From NCBI GenBank assembly GCA_003164495.1, contig PLTN01000160.1, positions 1,727 to 55,166 on the forward strand: a stretch of DNA of 53,440 nucleotides, written 5' to 3'. Positions 1 to 8,924 of this stretch are shown one piece after another (position 1 is the stretch's first letter; each line of letters begins with the position of its first letter). The stretch comes from Vulcanimicrobiota bacterium. GTDB lineage: Bacteria; Vulcanimicrobiota; Vulcanimicrobiia; Vulcanimicrobiales; Vulcanimicrobiaceae. Under the pieces are notes generated by a model. That model made no database searches. It was given only the letters and a program-made list of their open reading frames with translations, and was not told where the DNA came from. The position numbers and the translations under genes were made by a program.

Positions 1-83
1 GCGGTGCCGCGAACTGACGTTGCTGAGCCTGCGGTGCGGCGAACTGACGTTGCTGAGCCTGCGGTGCGGCGAACTGACGTTGC
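1..83. repeat. 30-bp in-frame tandem repeat, 2.8 copies
   Basis: Units begin at 1, 31 and 61. They are almost identical (one mismatch, at position 8) and the third breaks off near 83. The period is a multiple of three and encodes the decapeptide repeat of the minus-strand secreted protein. More copies may lie left of the window. Confidence 0.9.
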
Positions 84-652
84 GGCTGGGCGTATGCGAC
101 GCCCGGCGAGCCACCGGCGTTACCGATGTACCCGTGCGGGCGGTTTTGCCAGCCGGCCGGCGGGCTTACGGCTTGGCGAACTTGTCCGCCGTACGCGAAC
201 GGCCGTTGCTGCCAGCTGCGGGATCCGACGTTGAAGACGAGGCTGAACGACGGGCCCCAGCCCGCAGCGTAGCCCGGATACCAGGCGCCAGGTCCGTAGT
301 ACACGGCGACCGGAGCCGGTCCGCTATATTGATACGGCGTGTCGATCTCCATTGCGTCGAAGTTCGGACCGTCGGCGTAGCCGTCGACCGTGACGTTCAT
401 GCCCGGTTCGAGCGTGAGCCCGGTCGGATTGATAATCGTGCCTTGATGAAGGTCCACGCTATCGGCGTATCCGTTTGCATCGGCGACGGTGATATTCCAC
501 GTGCCGTTGATGGAAGCGACCGTTCCCTGAATTTGCTGATCTTGGCCGGCGGGCGCATAGTCTTGCGCTGACGCGATGGCCGGTGTGATGAGTGCTGCTG
601 AGAGGATTGCGGCACCGAGGAGCCGCTGGCTGAATTTTGATGTAGTTTTCAT
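1..652 (-). CDS. secreted OB-fold-like protein with C-terminal decapeptide repeats (partial)
   Basis: The frame is open from an ATG at 652 to the left edge, giving 217 codons; the C-terminus lies outside the window. Residues 1-30 form a signal peptide (KTTSKF then an Ala/Leu core, likely cut after IASA). Residues about 37-105 are a small beta-rich domain of the kind seen in DUF5666/OB-fold secreted proteins (pattern QGTVASING, then VTVDGYADG); this assignment is by eye. A Gly/Tyr/Trp-rich stretch follows, then near-perfect repeats of QRQFAAPQAQ. A role in the periplasm or on the cell surface is likely, but the ligand is unknown. The repeat tail may vary in length between strains. Confidence 0.75.
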   Translation of the reverse strand, partial: MKTTSKFSQRLLGAAILSAALITPAIASAQDYAPAGQDQQIQGTVASINGTWNITVADANGYADSVDLHQGTIINPTGLTLEPGMNVTVDGYADGPNFDAMEIDTPYQYSGPAPVAVYYGPGAWYPGYAAGWGPSFSLVFNVGSRSWQQRPFAYGGQVRQAVSPPAGWQNRPHGYIGNAGGSPGVAYAQPQRQFAAPQAQQRQFAAPQAQQRQFAAP

Positions 653-733
653 GATTGGCCCCGCCTTTCGCAGAGCGTGTACTTGAAACGCGCCCGGCGA
701 AACGGAACGTGCTCGAGCCAATCATTTTCTCAT

Positions 734-1273
734 TTAGGCAGTGACTTCGGACACACCCAGCATCTTGTCGGTTGACCGGTTGAAGCGATAACGCGGCAGC
801 ACGTCGAGATCGGTGCCTGTGACCCGGATGACCCACGCCTTCCCGGGCTGGTTCGTCGAGTGAATCGCGCCGGACGAATAGCACCGCGCCTGACCCTCAC
901 CGAGCACGTATTTATCGGCGATCGTCAATTCCGCGTGATCGTCGGTTTCGAGATTGACGCGTTGCCAGATCGTCATTTCCGTCGCGCCCTTGGCGTTGCC
1001 GTAAACGGCCCACGACGTGCCGTGGCTATGCGGGAGGCCGGGCTTCGCCGACGGATGATGCACGTGCGCCAGCACGTAAACGTCGGTCTGCGGATCGTGG
1101 TGCAGCACGCGCTTGCCGGGCGGCATGTCCTCGTCGAACGTCGCGGAAACGAACGCCGGGTTCGCCAAGAGCTGCTTCAGCTTCTCGGCCACCCGCGGTA
1201 AGCCGGCTTGGCCTTCGTCTTTCACGATCGCATTGATTTCGGCGGCAAATTCGGTCAAGCCATAGGTACTCAT
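734..1273 (-). CDS. cupin-fold protein, cysteine-dioxygenase-like
   Basis: 179 residues from an ATG at 1273, chosen over the upstream start at 1342 because GAGG sits just before it and the longer version adds an unfold-like leader. The cupin core has His82 and His84 (PHSHGTSWAVYG) and a later His138 (SSGAIHST), a plausible three-His iron site as in the thiol dioxygenase branch of the cupin superfamily. The true substrate cannot be read from sequence. No signal peptide, so it is cytosolic. It is divergent from the receptor gene at 1361. It could also be a non-catalytic cupin. Confidence 0.65.
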   Translation of the reverse strand: MSTYGLTEFAAEINAIVKDEGQAGLPRVAEKLKQLLANPAFVSATFDEDMPPGKRVLHHDPQTDVYVLAHVHHPSAKPGLPHSHGTSWAVYGNAKGATEMTIWQRVNLETDDHAELTIADKYVLGEGQARCYSSGAIHSTNQPGKAWVIRVTGTDLDVLPRYRFNRSTDKMLGVSEVTA

Positions 1274-1360
1274 GGGGTCCTCTTCGCGAAATAATGGCGC
1301 CCGACTGCTGAGGGTGCGAAAGAAAGGGCAGGCTCGTTTCAAGCATAAATCCGTCCTTGT

Positions 1361-2374
1361 ATGGCGTCAATCAAACCATGGATTGCAGCGATTGCCGCGT
1401 GTCTGCTGCTGCTGCTGCTGCTCCCGAGCCGCGCGACGGTCGCGCAGAACCTGCAAAAGATCACCATTACGTACGCGTCGAATGATGCGAATCAAAGCGC
1501 CCCGCTCGTCGCCCAGCAGAAGGGCTACTTCGCGGCCGAAGGCCTGGAAGTCGAGCTTACCTACGCGGGCGGAGGCACCGCGACGCCCGCGCTCATGTCG
1601 GGCACGATCCAGGCGAGCGGTTCGGCCGCCGCTTCGCTCACCGCAATCCTCAAGGGCGCGGCGCTGCGCATCGTCGGCATAACGGCCGACAGTCCGACGT
1701 ACAGCATCTGGGTCACGAACGACATCAAGAGCGCCGCCGATCTGAAAGGGAAGACGATCGGCGTTGCGTCGCGCGGCGATACGCTCGAGGTTGCGTCGCG
1801 CTTGTATATGCAATCGGTCGGCATTTCACCGGATGCCGTCGGCTATCAGCCGTTGGGGCAGCCGTCGGGAATCGGCGCGGGCCTCGAAACGGGTGCGTTG
1901 TCGGCCGCCGTGATCGCCACGACCGACTCGATGCTCATGCTCAAGCGCGGCCAGCTCAAGAAGTCCCACGTGCTGGTGGATCTGAAGAAGATCAAGATGC
2001 CGTACGCCGGCATCGCGATGTCGGAAAAGACGCTCTACGGCGACCCGGTTCTGGCCAAGAAGATCCTGCGGGCAATCATCAAGGGCTTTCGTTACATGAA
2101 GGCCTTCAAATCCGAGACGGTGGCCATTCTTGCGCGGAGTCGCAATACCGAGGATGAGCAATCCGTCGAGGAGGGGTACGACGTCGCGCTAAAAGCGATG
2201 ACGCGCGACTACACGGTGGGCGATTCGGTGATCGTTCCGGATCTCGAGGTTCGTGCCGGCCTGCTCGGAATTCCGAAAGACCAGATTCCGCCCGTGAACA
2301 AGATCTACGACTTCACGCTCGCGCATCAAATCAATGCCGAACTCGACGCAAGCCACTGGAAACCGGCGAAGTAA
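1361..2374 (+). CDS. NMT1/SsuA-type substrate-binding protein 1
   Basis: 337 residues. Signal peptide with an unusual run of seven leucines (residues 15-21), cleaved near VAQ. The mature part begins with a typical first strand (ITITYASND), followed by the hinge motif AADLKGKTIGV. It is the most divergent of the ten relatives here: it lacks the AW-D-NGGD motif that most of the others share and has longer Lys-rich surface segments. No Shine-Dalgarno is visible; ATAAAT lies about 13 bases before the ATG, compatible with a leaderless transcript. It is followed after 8 bases by the VOC gene. The ligand is unknown and no permease is linked. Confidence 0.85.
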   Translation: MASIKPWIAAIAACLLLLLLLPSRATVAQNLQKITITYASNDANQSAPLVAQQKGYFAAEGLEVELTYAGGGTATPALMSGTIQASGSAAASLTAILKGAALRIVGITADSPTYSIWVTNDIKSAADLKGKTIGVASRGDTLEVASRLYMQSVGISPDAVGYQPLGQPSGIGAGLETGALSAAVIATTDSMLMLKRGQLKKSHVLVDLKKIKMPYAGIAMSEKTLYGDPVLAKKILRAIIKGFRYMKAFKSETVAILARSRNTEDEQSVEEGYDVALKAMTRDYTVGDSVIVPDLEVRAGLLGIPKDQIPPVNKIYDFTLAHQINAELDASHWKPAK

Positions 2375-2382
2375 GGAACATC

Positions 2383-3264
2383 ATGGCCATCCGTACCTTT
2401 GATCACTCGGGCTTCATCGTCGAAGACATCCCGCGTGCGCACGAATTTTACGAGACGCTCTTCGGAGCGCGCCCGTTGTTCATCGCAAACCTCAAAACGC
2501 GCACCTACGACGGCTGGCCGATCATCTCGTTCGTCGAAATGGGAAAGCATCGGTTCGAGCTCTGTCTCGCGCGGCATCCTCTGCCGCCGGCGGCGGACTC
2601 GCGACCGGTGCCGCGCATCGGTTTCGCGGTGTCGAGCGACGCGCTCTCCGAGCTTCCGCAGCGTCTTGCCGAACTGCACATTTCCGTGATGCCGGCGCCC
2701 GCACTGCCCGCCGGTCTCGGAATCAGCGGGTGTCTGCGGTTGCGCGATCCCGACGGCAACATCATCGAGCTTGCACATTGGGAGGGACACGTGCCCAGCG
2801 ACGGCCGCGCCGCTCGCGGTGCCGTGCAGGTGACCGACGTGTGCCACGTCGCGCTCGAAGTCAGCGACCTGCCGCTGGCGGAAACGTTCTACACCGGCGC
2901 GCTCGGGATGACGTTTCTCCATCGCGATGCGGGCGAGCTCGGAAACGGACGCGTTATCCTGCGGAATGGACTCGGTCAACTGCTCTTTCTCGAGGCGGTC
3001 GAGCAACTGTCGGAACGGTCGCTGTTCTGCGGCCCCGACGCATCGACCGCGCCGAAGGTCGGCAGCGGCCGCCCGCACGCCGGGGCGCACATCGCGGTCT
3101 CGGTTGCGGATGACGACGCGTATGACGAGATCGAGGCGAACCTCCGCGCGTGGAAGGTGACGACTGACGGCGATGTGCGCGCCGCCGAGCGTCCGGCCGG
3201 AGAGCGGAGCGAATATTTTTACGATCCATCAGGCAATCGGCTCCAGCTCATCGTGGTGAGCTGA
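2383..3264 (+). CDS. two-domain VOC (glyoxalase/extradiol dioxygenase fold) protein
   Basis: 293 residues with two vicinal-oxygen-chelate modules: residues about 5-130 (FDHSGFIVEDIPRAHEFYE, ending DPDGNIIELAH) and about 147-293 (CHVALEVSDLPLAETFY, ending DPSGNRLQLIV). Each carries a His near its start and an acidic residue near its end, the usual metal ligands. Two-module proteins of this size include extradiol ring-cleavage dioxygenases and glyoxalase-like lyases, so ring or alpha-ketoaldehyde chemistry is possible but not proven. It is cytosolic and sits between two substrate-binding proteins with gaps of 8 and 2 bases, so a single operon is likely. Confidence 0.8.
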   Translation: MAIRTFDHSGFIVEDIPRAHEFYETLFGARPLFIANLKTRTYDGWPIISFVEMGKHRFELCLARHPLPPAADSRPVPRIGFAVSSDALSELPQRLAELHISVMPAPALPAGLGISGCLRLRDPDGNIIELAHWEGHVPSDGRAARGAVQVTDVCHVALEVSDLPLAETFYTGALGMTFLHRDAGELGNGRVILRNGLGQLLFLEAVEQLSERSLFCGPDASTAPKVGSGRPHAGAHIAVSVADDDAYDEIEANLRAWKVTTDGDVRAAERPAGERSEYFYDPSGNRLQLIVVS

Positions 3265-3266
3265 CG

Positions 3267-4220
3267 ATGCCTCAGGCGATCACGCGCGGGCGCGCGCTGG
3301 GTATTCTCGCTGCGAGCGCGGCGCTGGCAACACCGCTTCGCGGCAGCGCGCAAAGTGCTTCGCCCGCCGTGCGGCTGGGCAGCAACATCTCCGACGCGTT
3401 CGCCGAACCATGGTACGCGGTCGACGCCGGTTACCTACAGCGAGCCGGAATCGACGCCACGCTGCAGATCTTCGCCGGAAGCGGCGCGACCGCCACGGCA
3501 CTCGTCGCCGGGGCCATCGATCTCGCCGTCATCGATGCGATCTCCGTCGCCAACGCGATCTCGCACGGCGTTCCGCTGGTCGGTCTGACCGCATCGGGCA
3601 TGTTCCGCGTCGACCAGCCGTCGAGCGTGCTGTGCGTCGCGAAGTCGTCCTCGATCAAAGCGCCGCGCGATCTGGCGGGCCAGCTCGTCTCGGTGCCGTC
3701 GTTGCAGTCGCTTACCACCGTTTCAGTGCAAGCCTGGCTCAAGCGCAGCGGCGTCGATCCGAACGCGGTGCGCTTCATCGAGATCCCGTTCGGCGGGGTC
3801 GACGCGGCGCTCGCCCACGGAACGGTGGCTTGCGGTTACATCGGCGAGCCGCTGCTCAGCCAAGCACTGGCCGGCGACGCGCGCCAGTTCGCCGTTCCCT
3901 ACGTCGTGTTCGGGCCGGTTTCGGTGATCGACATGTGGGTTGCACGCCGCGACTGGGTCGAGCAGAACCGCGAGCTTGCGAAGCGTTTTGTCGCCGTGAT
4001 GTACGACGTCGCCACGTGGGCCAACGCGCATCCCGACCTCACCGCGCCGATCGTCGCGAAGTACGCCAAGATTCCGCTGGCGCAGGTGCGCTCGATGCGG
4101 CGCGCGACCTACGCGACGTCGTTCAACCCGGCGACGCTGCAACCGCAGCTCGATGTTGCGGCTGAGTTCGGAGCAACCCCGCGCCGCTTCACCGTTGACG
4201 AAATCATGGCCAAGCTTTGA
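3267..4220 (+). CDS. NMT1/SsuA-type substrate-binding protein 2
   Basis: 317 residues beginning MPQAITRGRALGILAASAAL, a secretion signal with a possible weak Tat character (single Arg pairs, not a clean RR motif), cleaved near GSAQ. The fold is the two-lobed periplasmic type: first strand VRLGSNISDAF, hinge region PRDLAGQLVSV, then AWLKRSGVDPNAVRFIEIP matching the common family core. It starts 2 bases after the VOC stop, so it is translated from the same message. The C-terminus lacks the ISPLA-type ending of several relatives. The ligand is unknown. Confidence 0.85.
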   Translation: MPQAITRGRALGILAASAALATPLRGSAQSASPAVRLGSNISDAFAEPWYAVDAGYLQRAGIDATLQIFAGSGATATALVAGAIDLAVIDAISVANAISHGVPLVGLTASGMFRVDQPSSVLCVAKSSSIKAPRDLAGQLVSVPSLQSLTTVSVQAWLKRSGVDPNAVRFIEIPFGGVDAALAHGTVACGYIGEPLLSQALAGDARQFAVPYVVFGPVSVIDMWVARRDWVEQNRELAKRFVAVMYDVATWANAHPDLTAPIVAKYAKIPLAQVRSMRRATYATSFNPATLQPQLDVAAEFGATPRRFTVDEIMAKL

Positions 4221-4287
4221 TCGCGCAAACACGCCGCACGACGTTCAATGGCCAACCCGTCCTTATGTTCGAACGCCTGAACACCGA

Positions 4288-4411
4288 TGTCATTCCGAGC
4301 GGAGCGCCGTAGGGCGCGGAGTCGAGGAACGCGCCACGATCGTGCTCGATGGCCAGGGCAATTCCACTAACGGTGAGGATTGCGGCTGTCCCTCGACAAG
4401 CTCGGGATACA
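4288..4411. repeat. candidate dispersed intergenic repeat
   Basis: The 230-base gap between convergent genes holds TGTCATTCCGAGC at its left and CTCGGGATACA at its right, with GGAGTCGAGGAA and CCCTCGACAAG inside. Imperfectly inverted ends of this type are common in dispersed intergenic elements of GC-rich bacteria. Only one copy is in the window, so the call rests on pattern memory. Confidence 0.35.
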
Positions 4412-4451
4412 AAGAAAAAGGCCTCGCCTGCGCAGTGCCCGATCCTCCTCG

Positions 4452-5276
4452 CTATGCGCGTGCGCTGACGAGCCAGAGGCCGGCGCCGAGTTCTACTTCG
4501 CCTGATGATTCGTAGTCGCGCAAGGCTTCTTCGAGGGCGGCGTTGACGGCAGCTCGTTCATCTTCGCTCGCGCCGGCGAGCGCTCGCGATAGCGATCCGA
4601 CTCGCAAGAAAAGCTGCACGGCTTCGGCGCGAGTTCCGGCGGGGAGCAAGACGTTGAGCGGACGCAGTTCGATCGACCCGAAGCCGGCAGCACGGAGCAC
4701 CGTGCGTACGTGATCCGGATCGGCAAGTGAGGTCGGTCCGGGAGCCGTCGGATTGCCCGGTGAGGGCACCGCGACGATCTTCCGCGCCGCTGCAAGCGGA
4801 ACCGAAAACCAATCGTTCTCGGCTAAGCCGCGAAAACAGGCGATGCGCAGCCGGCCCCCCGGACGCAAGGCGCCATACAGGTTCGCAAACGCCCGCACCG
4901 GCTCGTCGAAGAACATCACGCCGAGCTGTGAGATGAGGAGATCGAAACGCTGTCGATCGAACGGATGAATGCTCGCGTCGGCCTCGAGAAAGCGAAGGTT
5001 CGACAGACCTGCCGCGCGTGCGCGCTGCTTCGCGACCGCGAGCATCGGCGCAGAGAAGTCGACGCCGAGGACCGTGCCGGCCTGCTGTGCGACGGCAAGC
5101 GAGGTAACCCCGCAGCCACACCCGACGTCGAGCACGGCCTCCCCATCTTGAACTTCGGCAAACTTCAGCAGCGCGGACGTGACCGCTCCGAAGAGCTTGT
5201 CGGTCCGATCCGCAAGTGTCGCCCACCGCGGGCCCGCGGCCTGATTCCAGTGGACGGACTGCTCAGCGTTGGGCAC
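4452..5276 (-). CDS. class I SAM-dependent methyltransferase
   Basis: 274 residues from a GTG at 5276; GGAGGAG lies 4 bases before it and the longer open frame upstream is only the shadow of the next gene. The Rossmann SAM site is clear: VLDVGCGCGVTSLAVA (motif I), an acidic residue after VLGVDFS, and later FLEADA. The C-terminal half resembles UbiE/Methyltransf_11 enzymes acting on small molecules. The start lies inside the end of the isomerase gene (14-base overlap), so the two are translationally coupled. The methyl acceptor is unknown. Confidence 0.85.
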   Translation of the reverse strand: MPNAEQSVHWNQAAGPRWATLADRTDKLFGAVTSALLKFAEVQDGEAVLDVGCGCGVTSLAVAQQAGTVLGVDFSAPMLAVAKQRARAAGLSNLRFLEADASIHPFDRQRFDLLISQLGVMFFDEPVRAFANLYGALRPGGRLRIACFRGLAENDWFSVPLAAARKIVAVPSPGNPTAPGPTSLADPDHVRTVLRAAGFGSIELRPLNVLLPAGTRAEAVQLFLRVGSLSRALAGASEDERAAVNAALEEALRDYESSGEVELGAGLWLVSARA

Positions 5277-6096
5277 GGTGCTCCTCCAAAAAGCGCCGGC
5301 TGCGTTGCGCGCACAACCGGGCACGCTCGACGATCGATTCCGCCGCGTGTTCGACGGTTGGGCTTTCGATCTCGATGACGATGTCGTCCGGAAGCGCGCG
5401 AAGTAACGCATCGAGCGGCAAATCGCCGTCGCCGGGATACAGGCGGCGGTTGACCGACTCGTCGCGAAGCTGCTCCGGCGGCGGCGCGAGCGCGGGCGCA
5501 TCGCATAGTTGCAAGACGCCGATCTGACGCGGATCGAGAAGCTGCAGATCGGCCGGCGTGCCGCCGGACCGCGCGAGATGCAACGCGTCGACGAGCACGT
5601 CGAGATTCGGCGCACCGACGGCAGCCAGTACCTCGGCCGTGTCGGCAACGGTGCGCACCGCACTGTACGGCATGAACTCGAGCGTTACCGTCATCCCGTA
5701 AGCGGCGGCATCCGCACACAGGGCAGCGAGGTTCGCGATCAAGCGTTTCCGGTCGGCATCCCAGCCGACCACCGAGACGCGCCGCGTTCCGATCTGCGCC
5801 ATCGTATCGAGCACCGGCGCCGTTTCCGAGCGATCGAACGACGGTGAGAGCCAGCCGCACGACGCCTCGAAGACGCTCACGCCCGTCGTAGCGATCCGAG
5901 CGTTGATCTCGCGAATCAGCGCCGCATTGCCGACGACCGGCGCCGTGGTCCCGCACTTCACGTTGAAGGCGGCCATCGCCGGCGGCGGGACGAGCCACAT
6001 GTTGACGGAATCGAATCCGGCGGCCGCCGCGGCATCGAGCAGCTCCAGCGGTCCGGCATCGGCAACCGTCAGGTTCGCGAGGCTGAGTTCGTGCAC
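5263..6096 (-). CDS. sugar phosphate isomerase/epimerase family TIM barrel
   Basis: 277 residues of the xylose-isomerase-like TIM barrel (AP endonuclease 2 superfamily). Visible landmarks are LEFMP with the catalytic-type Glu, VLVDALHLARSGG with the metal-ligand Asp/His pair, LQLCDA, and IVIEIESP near the end, giving the usual Glu-Asp-His-Glu metal centre. No signal peptide. It lies 55 bases after receptor 3 and overlaps the methyltransferase. Family members isomerise or epimerise keto-sugars, hydroxypyruvate or inosose derivatives; which one applies here cannot be told. Confidence 0.8.
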   Translation of the reverse strand: MHELSLANLTVADAGPLELLDAAAAAGFDSVNMWLVPPPAMAAFNVKCGTTAPVVGNAALIREINARIATTGVSVFEASCGWLSPSFDRSETAPVLDTMAQIGTRRVSVVGWDADRKRLIANLAALCADAAAYGMTVTLEFMPYSAVRTVADTAEVLAAVGAPNLDVLVDALHLARSGGTPADLQLLDPRQIGVLQLCDAPALAPPPEQLRDESVNRRLYPGDGDLPLDALLRALPDDIVIEIESPTVEHAAESIVERARLCAQRSRRFLEEHRAQR

Positions 6097-6151
6097 TATC
6101 CGGCGCCGGAGGGGACGGAGGCTTCGCCGAGCGCGAGCGCTTGCACGCGAG

Positions 6152-7108
6152 TTATCGCTTCGCCCCGAGCGCGAGCGGGCTGATCATCTCTTGCGCCGGA
6201 AACGCGCGATCGATCGCCTTGTACTTCGCCGCCGCGTCGATCAGCGGCTGAATGTCGTGCGGATCGAGTGTTTCGGCGAACTCCACGCGCGCCATGCGCG
6301 CGTAGACTTTGGGGTCGCCTTTGAAATAGTCGGCGAGGAGCGCGGCCGTCTCGGCGTGGTGAGAGTTGGCGAGCTGCGCCGCCTGGCGCATCACGGTCGC
6401 AAAGCGGGTGACGGTATCCGGATTGCTCTTGGCATAGTCCGTCGTCGTGAACCAGCCCGTGTTCGCGAAGCGATTCCCGAACGCATCGAAGACCTGGGCC
6501 ATGATGCGCGTCTTGCCGCCCTCGAGCGCCATGGTGAGGGTCGGCGTCCCGACGTTGCCGGCGTCGACGCGGCCGTCTTCGATGGCGGCGATCGTCGCGG
6601 GGGCCGAGAGCTCGATGAACTTGAGGGTTCGCGAGTCACCGCCGTTTTGATCGACCCACGCCATGGCCGCGATCTGATTGAGGTCCTTGATCGCGGGAAC
6701 CGCGAAGGTCTTGCCGTTGAGGTCGGCGCCGGTCTTGATCGGCGAATCGCTCCGGACGAGCGCGGCGGCGTACATCGAGCCGCGGGTGATGATGCCGCTC
6801 GGCGCGACGAGCGTGAACGGGATCCCGCGCGCGTGCGCGTCGATCAGCGTGACCAAGCTCGATTGCCCGAATTGCGCGGCGCCCCCGGCCACGGCGGCGG
6901 ATGCCGCAGCGCCGCTGTTCATGCCCTGAAAGTCGACGTTCAGCCCCGCCTTCTGAAAGAGACCGAGCTTGATGGCGTAGAGAATCGCCGAGCACGTATC
7001 GTTCGTTACCGAGGCGATGTGGATCGTCGGCAGTTCTTGCGGTCGCACCGTCTGCGGGCTCGTGAGCGCGAACGCCAGCACGACCGCGAGCAGACACCGT
7101 TTGAGCAT
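6152..7108 (-). CDS. NMT1/SsuA-type substrate-binding protein 3
   Basis: 318 residues from an ATG at 7108 preceded by GGAG; the longer frame has an Arg-rich leader that is not a signal. Signal peptide MLKRCLLAVVLAFALTS. Core motifs of the local family are all present: MNSGAAASAAVAGG, AHARGIPFTLVAPSG, GADLNGKTFAVPAIKDLN, AWVDQNGGD, GWFTTTDYAKSNPD and the ending ISPLALGAKR. It follows the class II aldolase after 11 bases and precedes the isomerase. The substrate is likely that of these enzymes, an inference from position only. Confidence 0.85.
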   Translation of the reverse strand: MLKRCLLAVVLAFALTSPQTVRPQELPTIHIASVTNDTCSAILYAIKLGLFQKAGLNVDFQGMNSGAAASAAVAGGAAQFGQSSLVTLIDAHARGIPFTLVAPSGIITRGSMYAAALVRSDSPIKTGADLNGKTFAVPAIKDLNQIAAMAWVDQNGGDSRTLKFIELSAPATIAAIEDGRVDAGNVGTPTLTMALEGGKTRIMAQVFDAFGNRFANTGWFTTTDYAKSNPDTVTRFATVMRQAAQLANSHHAETAALLADYFKGDPKVYARMARVEFAETLDPHDIQPLIDAAAKYKAIDRAFPAQEMISPLALGAKR

Positions 7109-7119
7109 GGCTCGCTCTC

Positions 7120-7866
7120 CTAAAAGCCGCCGGGCTCGAACGCGACGCCGAGCTTCCGGCACCAGTATTCCCATTGACGTTGCCCCGCAGGAAGGCTGAG
7201 ATCGGTCTGATCCCGCAGCGCAACCTCGCCTTCGGACATCGGTACGACCTCACCGCCCGCGTGGAGCGTGTCGAGCAGAATGCGGGCGTTGCGCGGCAGC
7301 GCCGCGGCCATTTTCAGCAAGTAGATCAGCGAGCTGCCCGCGGCCGCGAAACCGTGACCGCGCATGAGCACCATCGAGCGATCGGCTAAGCTGCGCGTGA
7401 GGCTCCGCCCTTGGTCGACGCTCTCCACGAGCAGGTTTGTGTCGCCGAATTCCTTGCGAATGTCCCACACCGGCACCGGCTTCGCACCGATCGAACTCGC
7501 GGCATGAAAAACCGCTTGGAGCGGAAGTTTGCTGATCGAAAACGGCAGCACGTCGTCGGCGTGGGAATGGATCACCGCCGCAACCTCGGACCGCGCTTCG
7601 TAAATCGCCGCGTGAATGAAGCGCTCGCGATAGAGCTCCTTCGCCGCCATGCCCTCGACGTTGCCCGCGAGGTCGTGGATGAAGATGTCGTCCGGATCGA
7701 CGATTTCCGGACTGCGCGAACGCGACATGAGGAAGGTCGCAGGATTGTCCGGATTGCGAACGCTCACGTGACCGTACGCATCGAGAACGTTCTCGAACGC
7801 CAGAATGTGGTTCGCGAGCACGAGTTCGCGCACGATCCGGGCGTTCGACGAATGGGAATTGCTCAT
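7120..7866 (-). CDS. class II aldolase/adducin family protein
   Basis: 248 residues. The zinc-site pattern of the class II aldolase family is visible: AVIHSHADD and RGHG, with an early Asn/His region AYGHVSVRNPD. Enzymes of this fold include fuculose- and rhamnulose-phosphate aldolases, ribulose-phosphate epimerases and several decarboxylases of hydroxyaromatic acids. This one lacks an obvious phosphate-site signature I can name, so the substrate stays open. No signal peptide. One base separates it from the upstream receptor (7868) and 11 from receptor 3. Confidence 0.85.
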   Translation of the reverse strand: MSNSHSSNARIVRELVLANHILAFENVLDAYGHVSVRNPDNPATFLMSRSRSPEIVDPDDIFIHDLAGNVEGMAAKELYRERFIHAAIYEARSEVAAVIHSHADDVLPFSISKLPLQAVFHAASSIGAKPVPVWDIRKEFGDTNLLVESVDQGRSLTRSLADRSMVLMRGHGFAAAGSSLIYLLKMAAALPRNARILLDTLHAGGEVVPMSEGEVALRDQTDLSLPAGQRQWEYWCRKLGVAFEPGGF

Positions 7867-7867
7867 A

Positions 7868-8905
7868 CTAGTGATTTACCACCGGTCCCGTGTAGGCGAG
7901 GTATTTTGTGCGCAGGCTCGCGATGAGTTCCGTGTTGACGACGAAGGCGCGGTATTCGTCGGCGAGGTGATAGGAAGAAAGCGGCTGATATCCCGGGGGT
8001 GGCGGCACATCGCGCCGGGCCGACCAGTTGGCCGTCTTGATCTGCTGCTCTTTCGAAAGATACCAGGCGGTGAAGAGCTTGGCGGCATTCGGATGCCGCG
8101 CCGCGCGCAAGATCCCCGTGGTGTTGTAGAACACCGGCGTGAGATCGGCTTGCGAGAAAACGACCGCGAGCGGCGCGCCTTTGCTTTGCGGTTCGGCAAC
8201 CATATGGGTCGAACAATCGAACGACAACGCCTTGGTACCGGCGGTGATCGCTTGCACGACGCCGGCGTGACCTTCGACGAAGGCCGGCTTGTTGGCCATG
8301 TACCGGTCGACGAAATCCCAGCCGTACTTCTGCTGCAAGGTATGGAACAGGTAGAGCGTCGCGTCGTCGTCGTGCGGATAACAGGTAATGGTCCGGCCGG
8401 CAAACTTCGGAGAGAGAAAGTCGAGCGCCGACTTGGGGACGTCGGCCGCTGCCACCAGTTGCGTATTATAGAGGTAGGTCAGCGGATTGAGGTTCGTCGC
8501 CATGAACGCCCCGTTCGGATCGCCGTAGTGCGGATCGAAGAGCTCGAAGCCGGGGAACTTGTAGGGCAGAATATCGCCCGCGGCATTCCAGCGGACGAAG
8601 TCTTGCACCGTCTGAAAGCTGACGATGTCGGCGCTGACGTTGCGATCGCGCAGTTGCTGGTCGATCTTCACGTCGTTGACGTTGCTATAGGCGCCCACGA
8701 CCGTTACGTCGATGCCCGGGTAGCGCGTGTTGAAGTCTTTGATGAGTGCGGTCGAGTTGCTCGCCGCGCCGCCCGTGTACATCGTCAGCGCGCCTTCCGC
8801 GCGTGCAGCCGGATAGAGGTCGTCGGCCTGTGCATCGGCGCCGCTCGTCGCGGCGAGCGCGAACGGTGCGCTGAGGGTAAGCCCAAGGGCGGCACGTCGG
8901 TTCAT
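7868..8905 (-). CDS. extracellular solute-binding protein, iron/polyamine (AfuA/PotD-like) type
   Basis: 345 residues from an ATG at 8905 with GGAGG six bases upstream; the longer start at 8950 is rejected. Signal peptide MNRRAALGLTLSAPFALAA. The mature protein begins LYPAARAEGALTMYTGG, typical of family 1 binding proteins for Fe3+, spermidine/putrescine or phosphonates, and continues with STALIKDFNTRYPGIDVTVV. It is not related closely to the NMT1-type receptors around it. No FbpB- or PotB-like permease is linked. It may bind a chelated metal or an organic anion. Confidence 0.8.
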   Translation of the reverse strand: MNRRAALGLTLSAPFALAATSGADAQADDLYPAARAEGALTMYTGGAASNSTALIKDFNTRYPGIDVTVVGAYSNVNDVKIDQQLRDRNVSADIVSFQTVQDFVRWNAAGDILPYKFPGFELFDPHYGDPNGAFMATNLNPLTYLYNTQLVAAADVPKSALDFLSPKFAGRTITCYPHDDDATLYLFHTLQQKYGWDFVDRYMANKPAFVEGHAGVVQAITAGTKALSFDCSTHMVAEPQSKGAPLAVVFSQADLTPVFYNTTGILRAARHPNAAKLFTAWYLSKEQQIKTANWSARRDVPPPPGYQPLSSYHLADEYRAFVVNTELIASLRTKYLAYTGPVVNH

Positions 8906-8924
8906 CGTCACTCCTCCGTTAGCA

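Noticed and set aside
1-83. Short direct repeats as a CRISPR array
   Set aside because: Units are adjacent with no spacers and lie in a coding frame; no cas genes are present.
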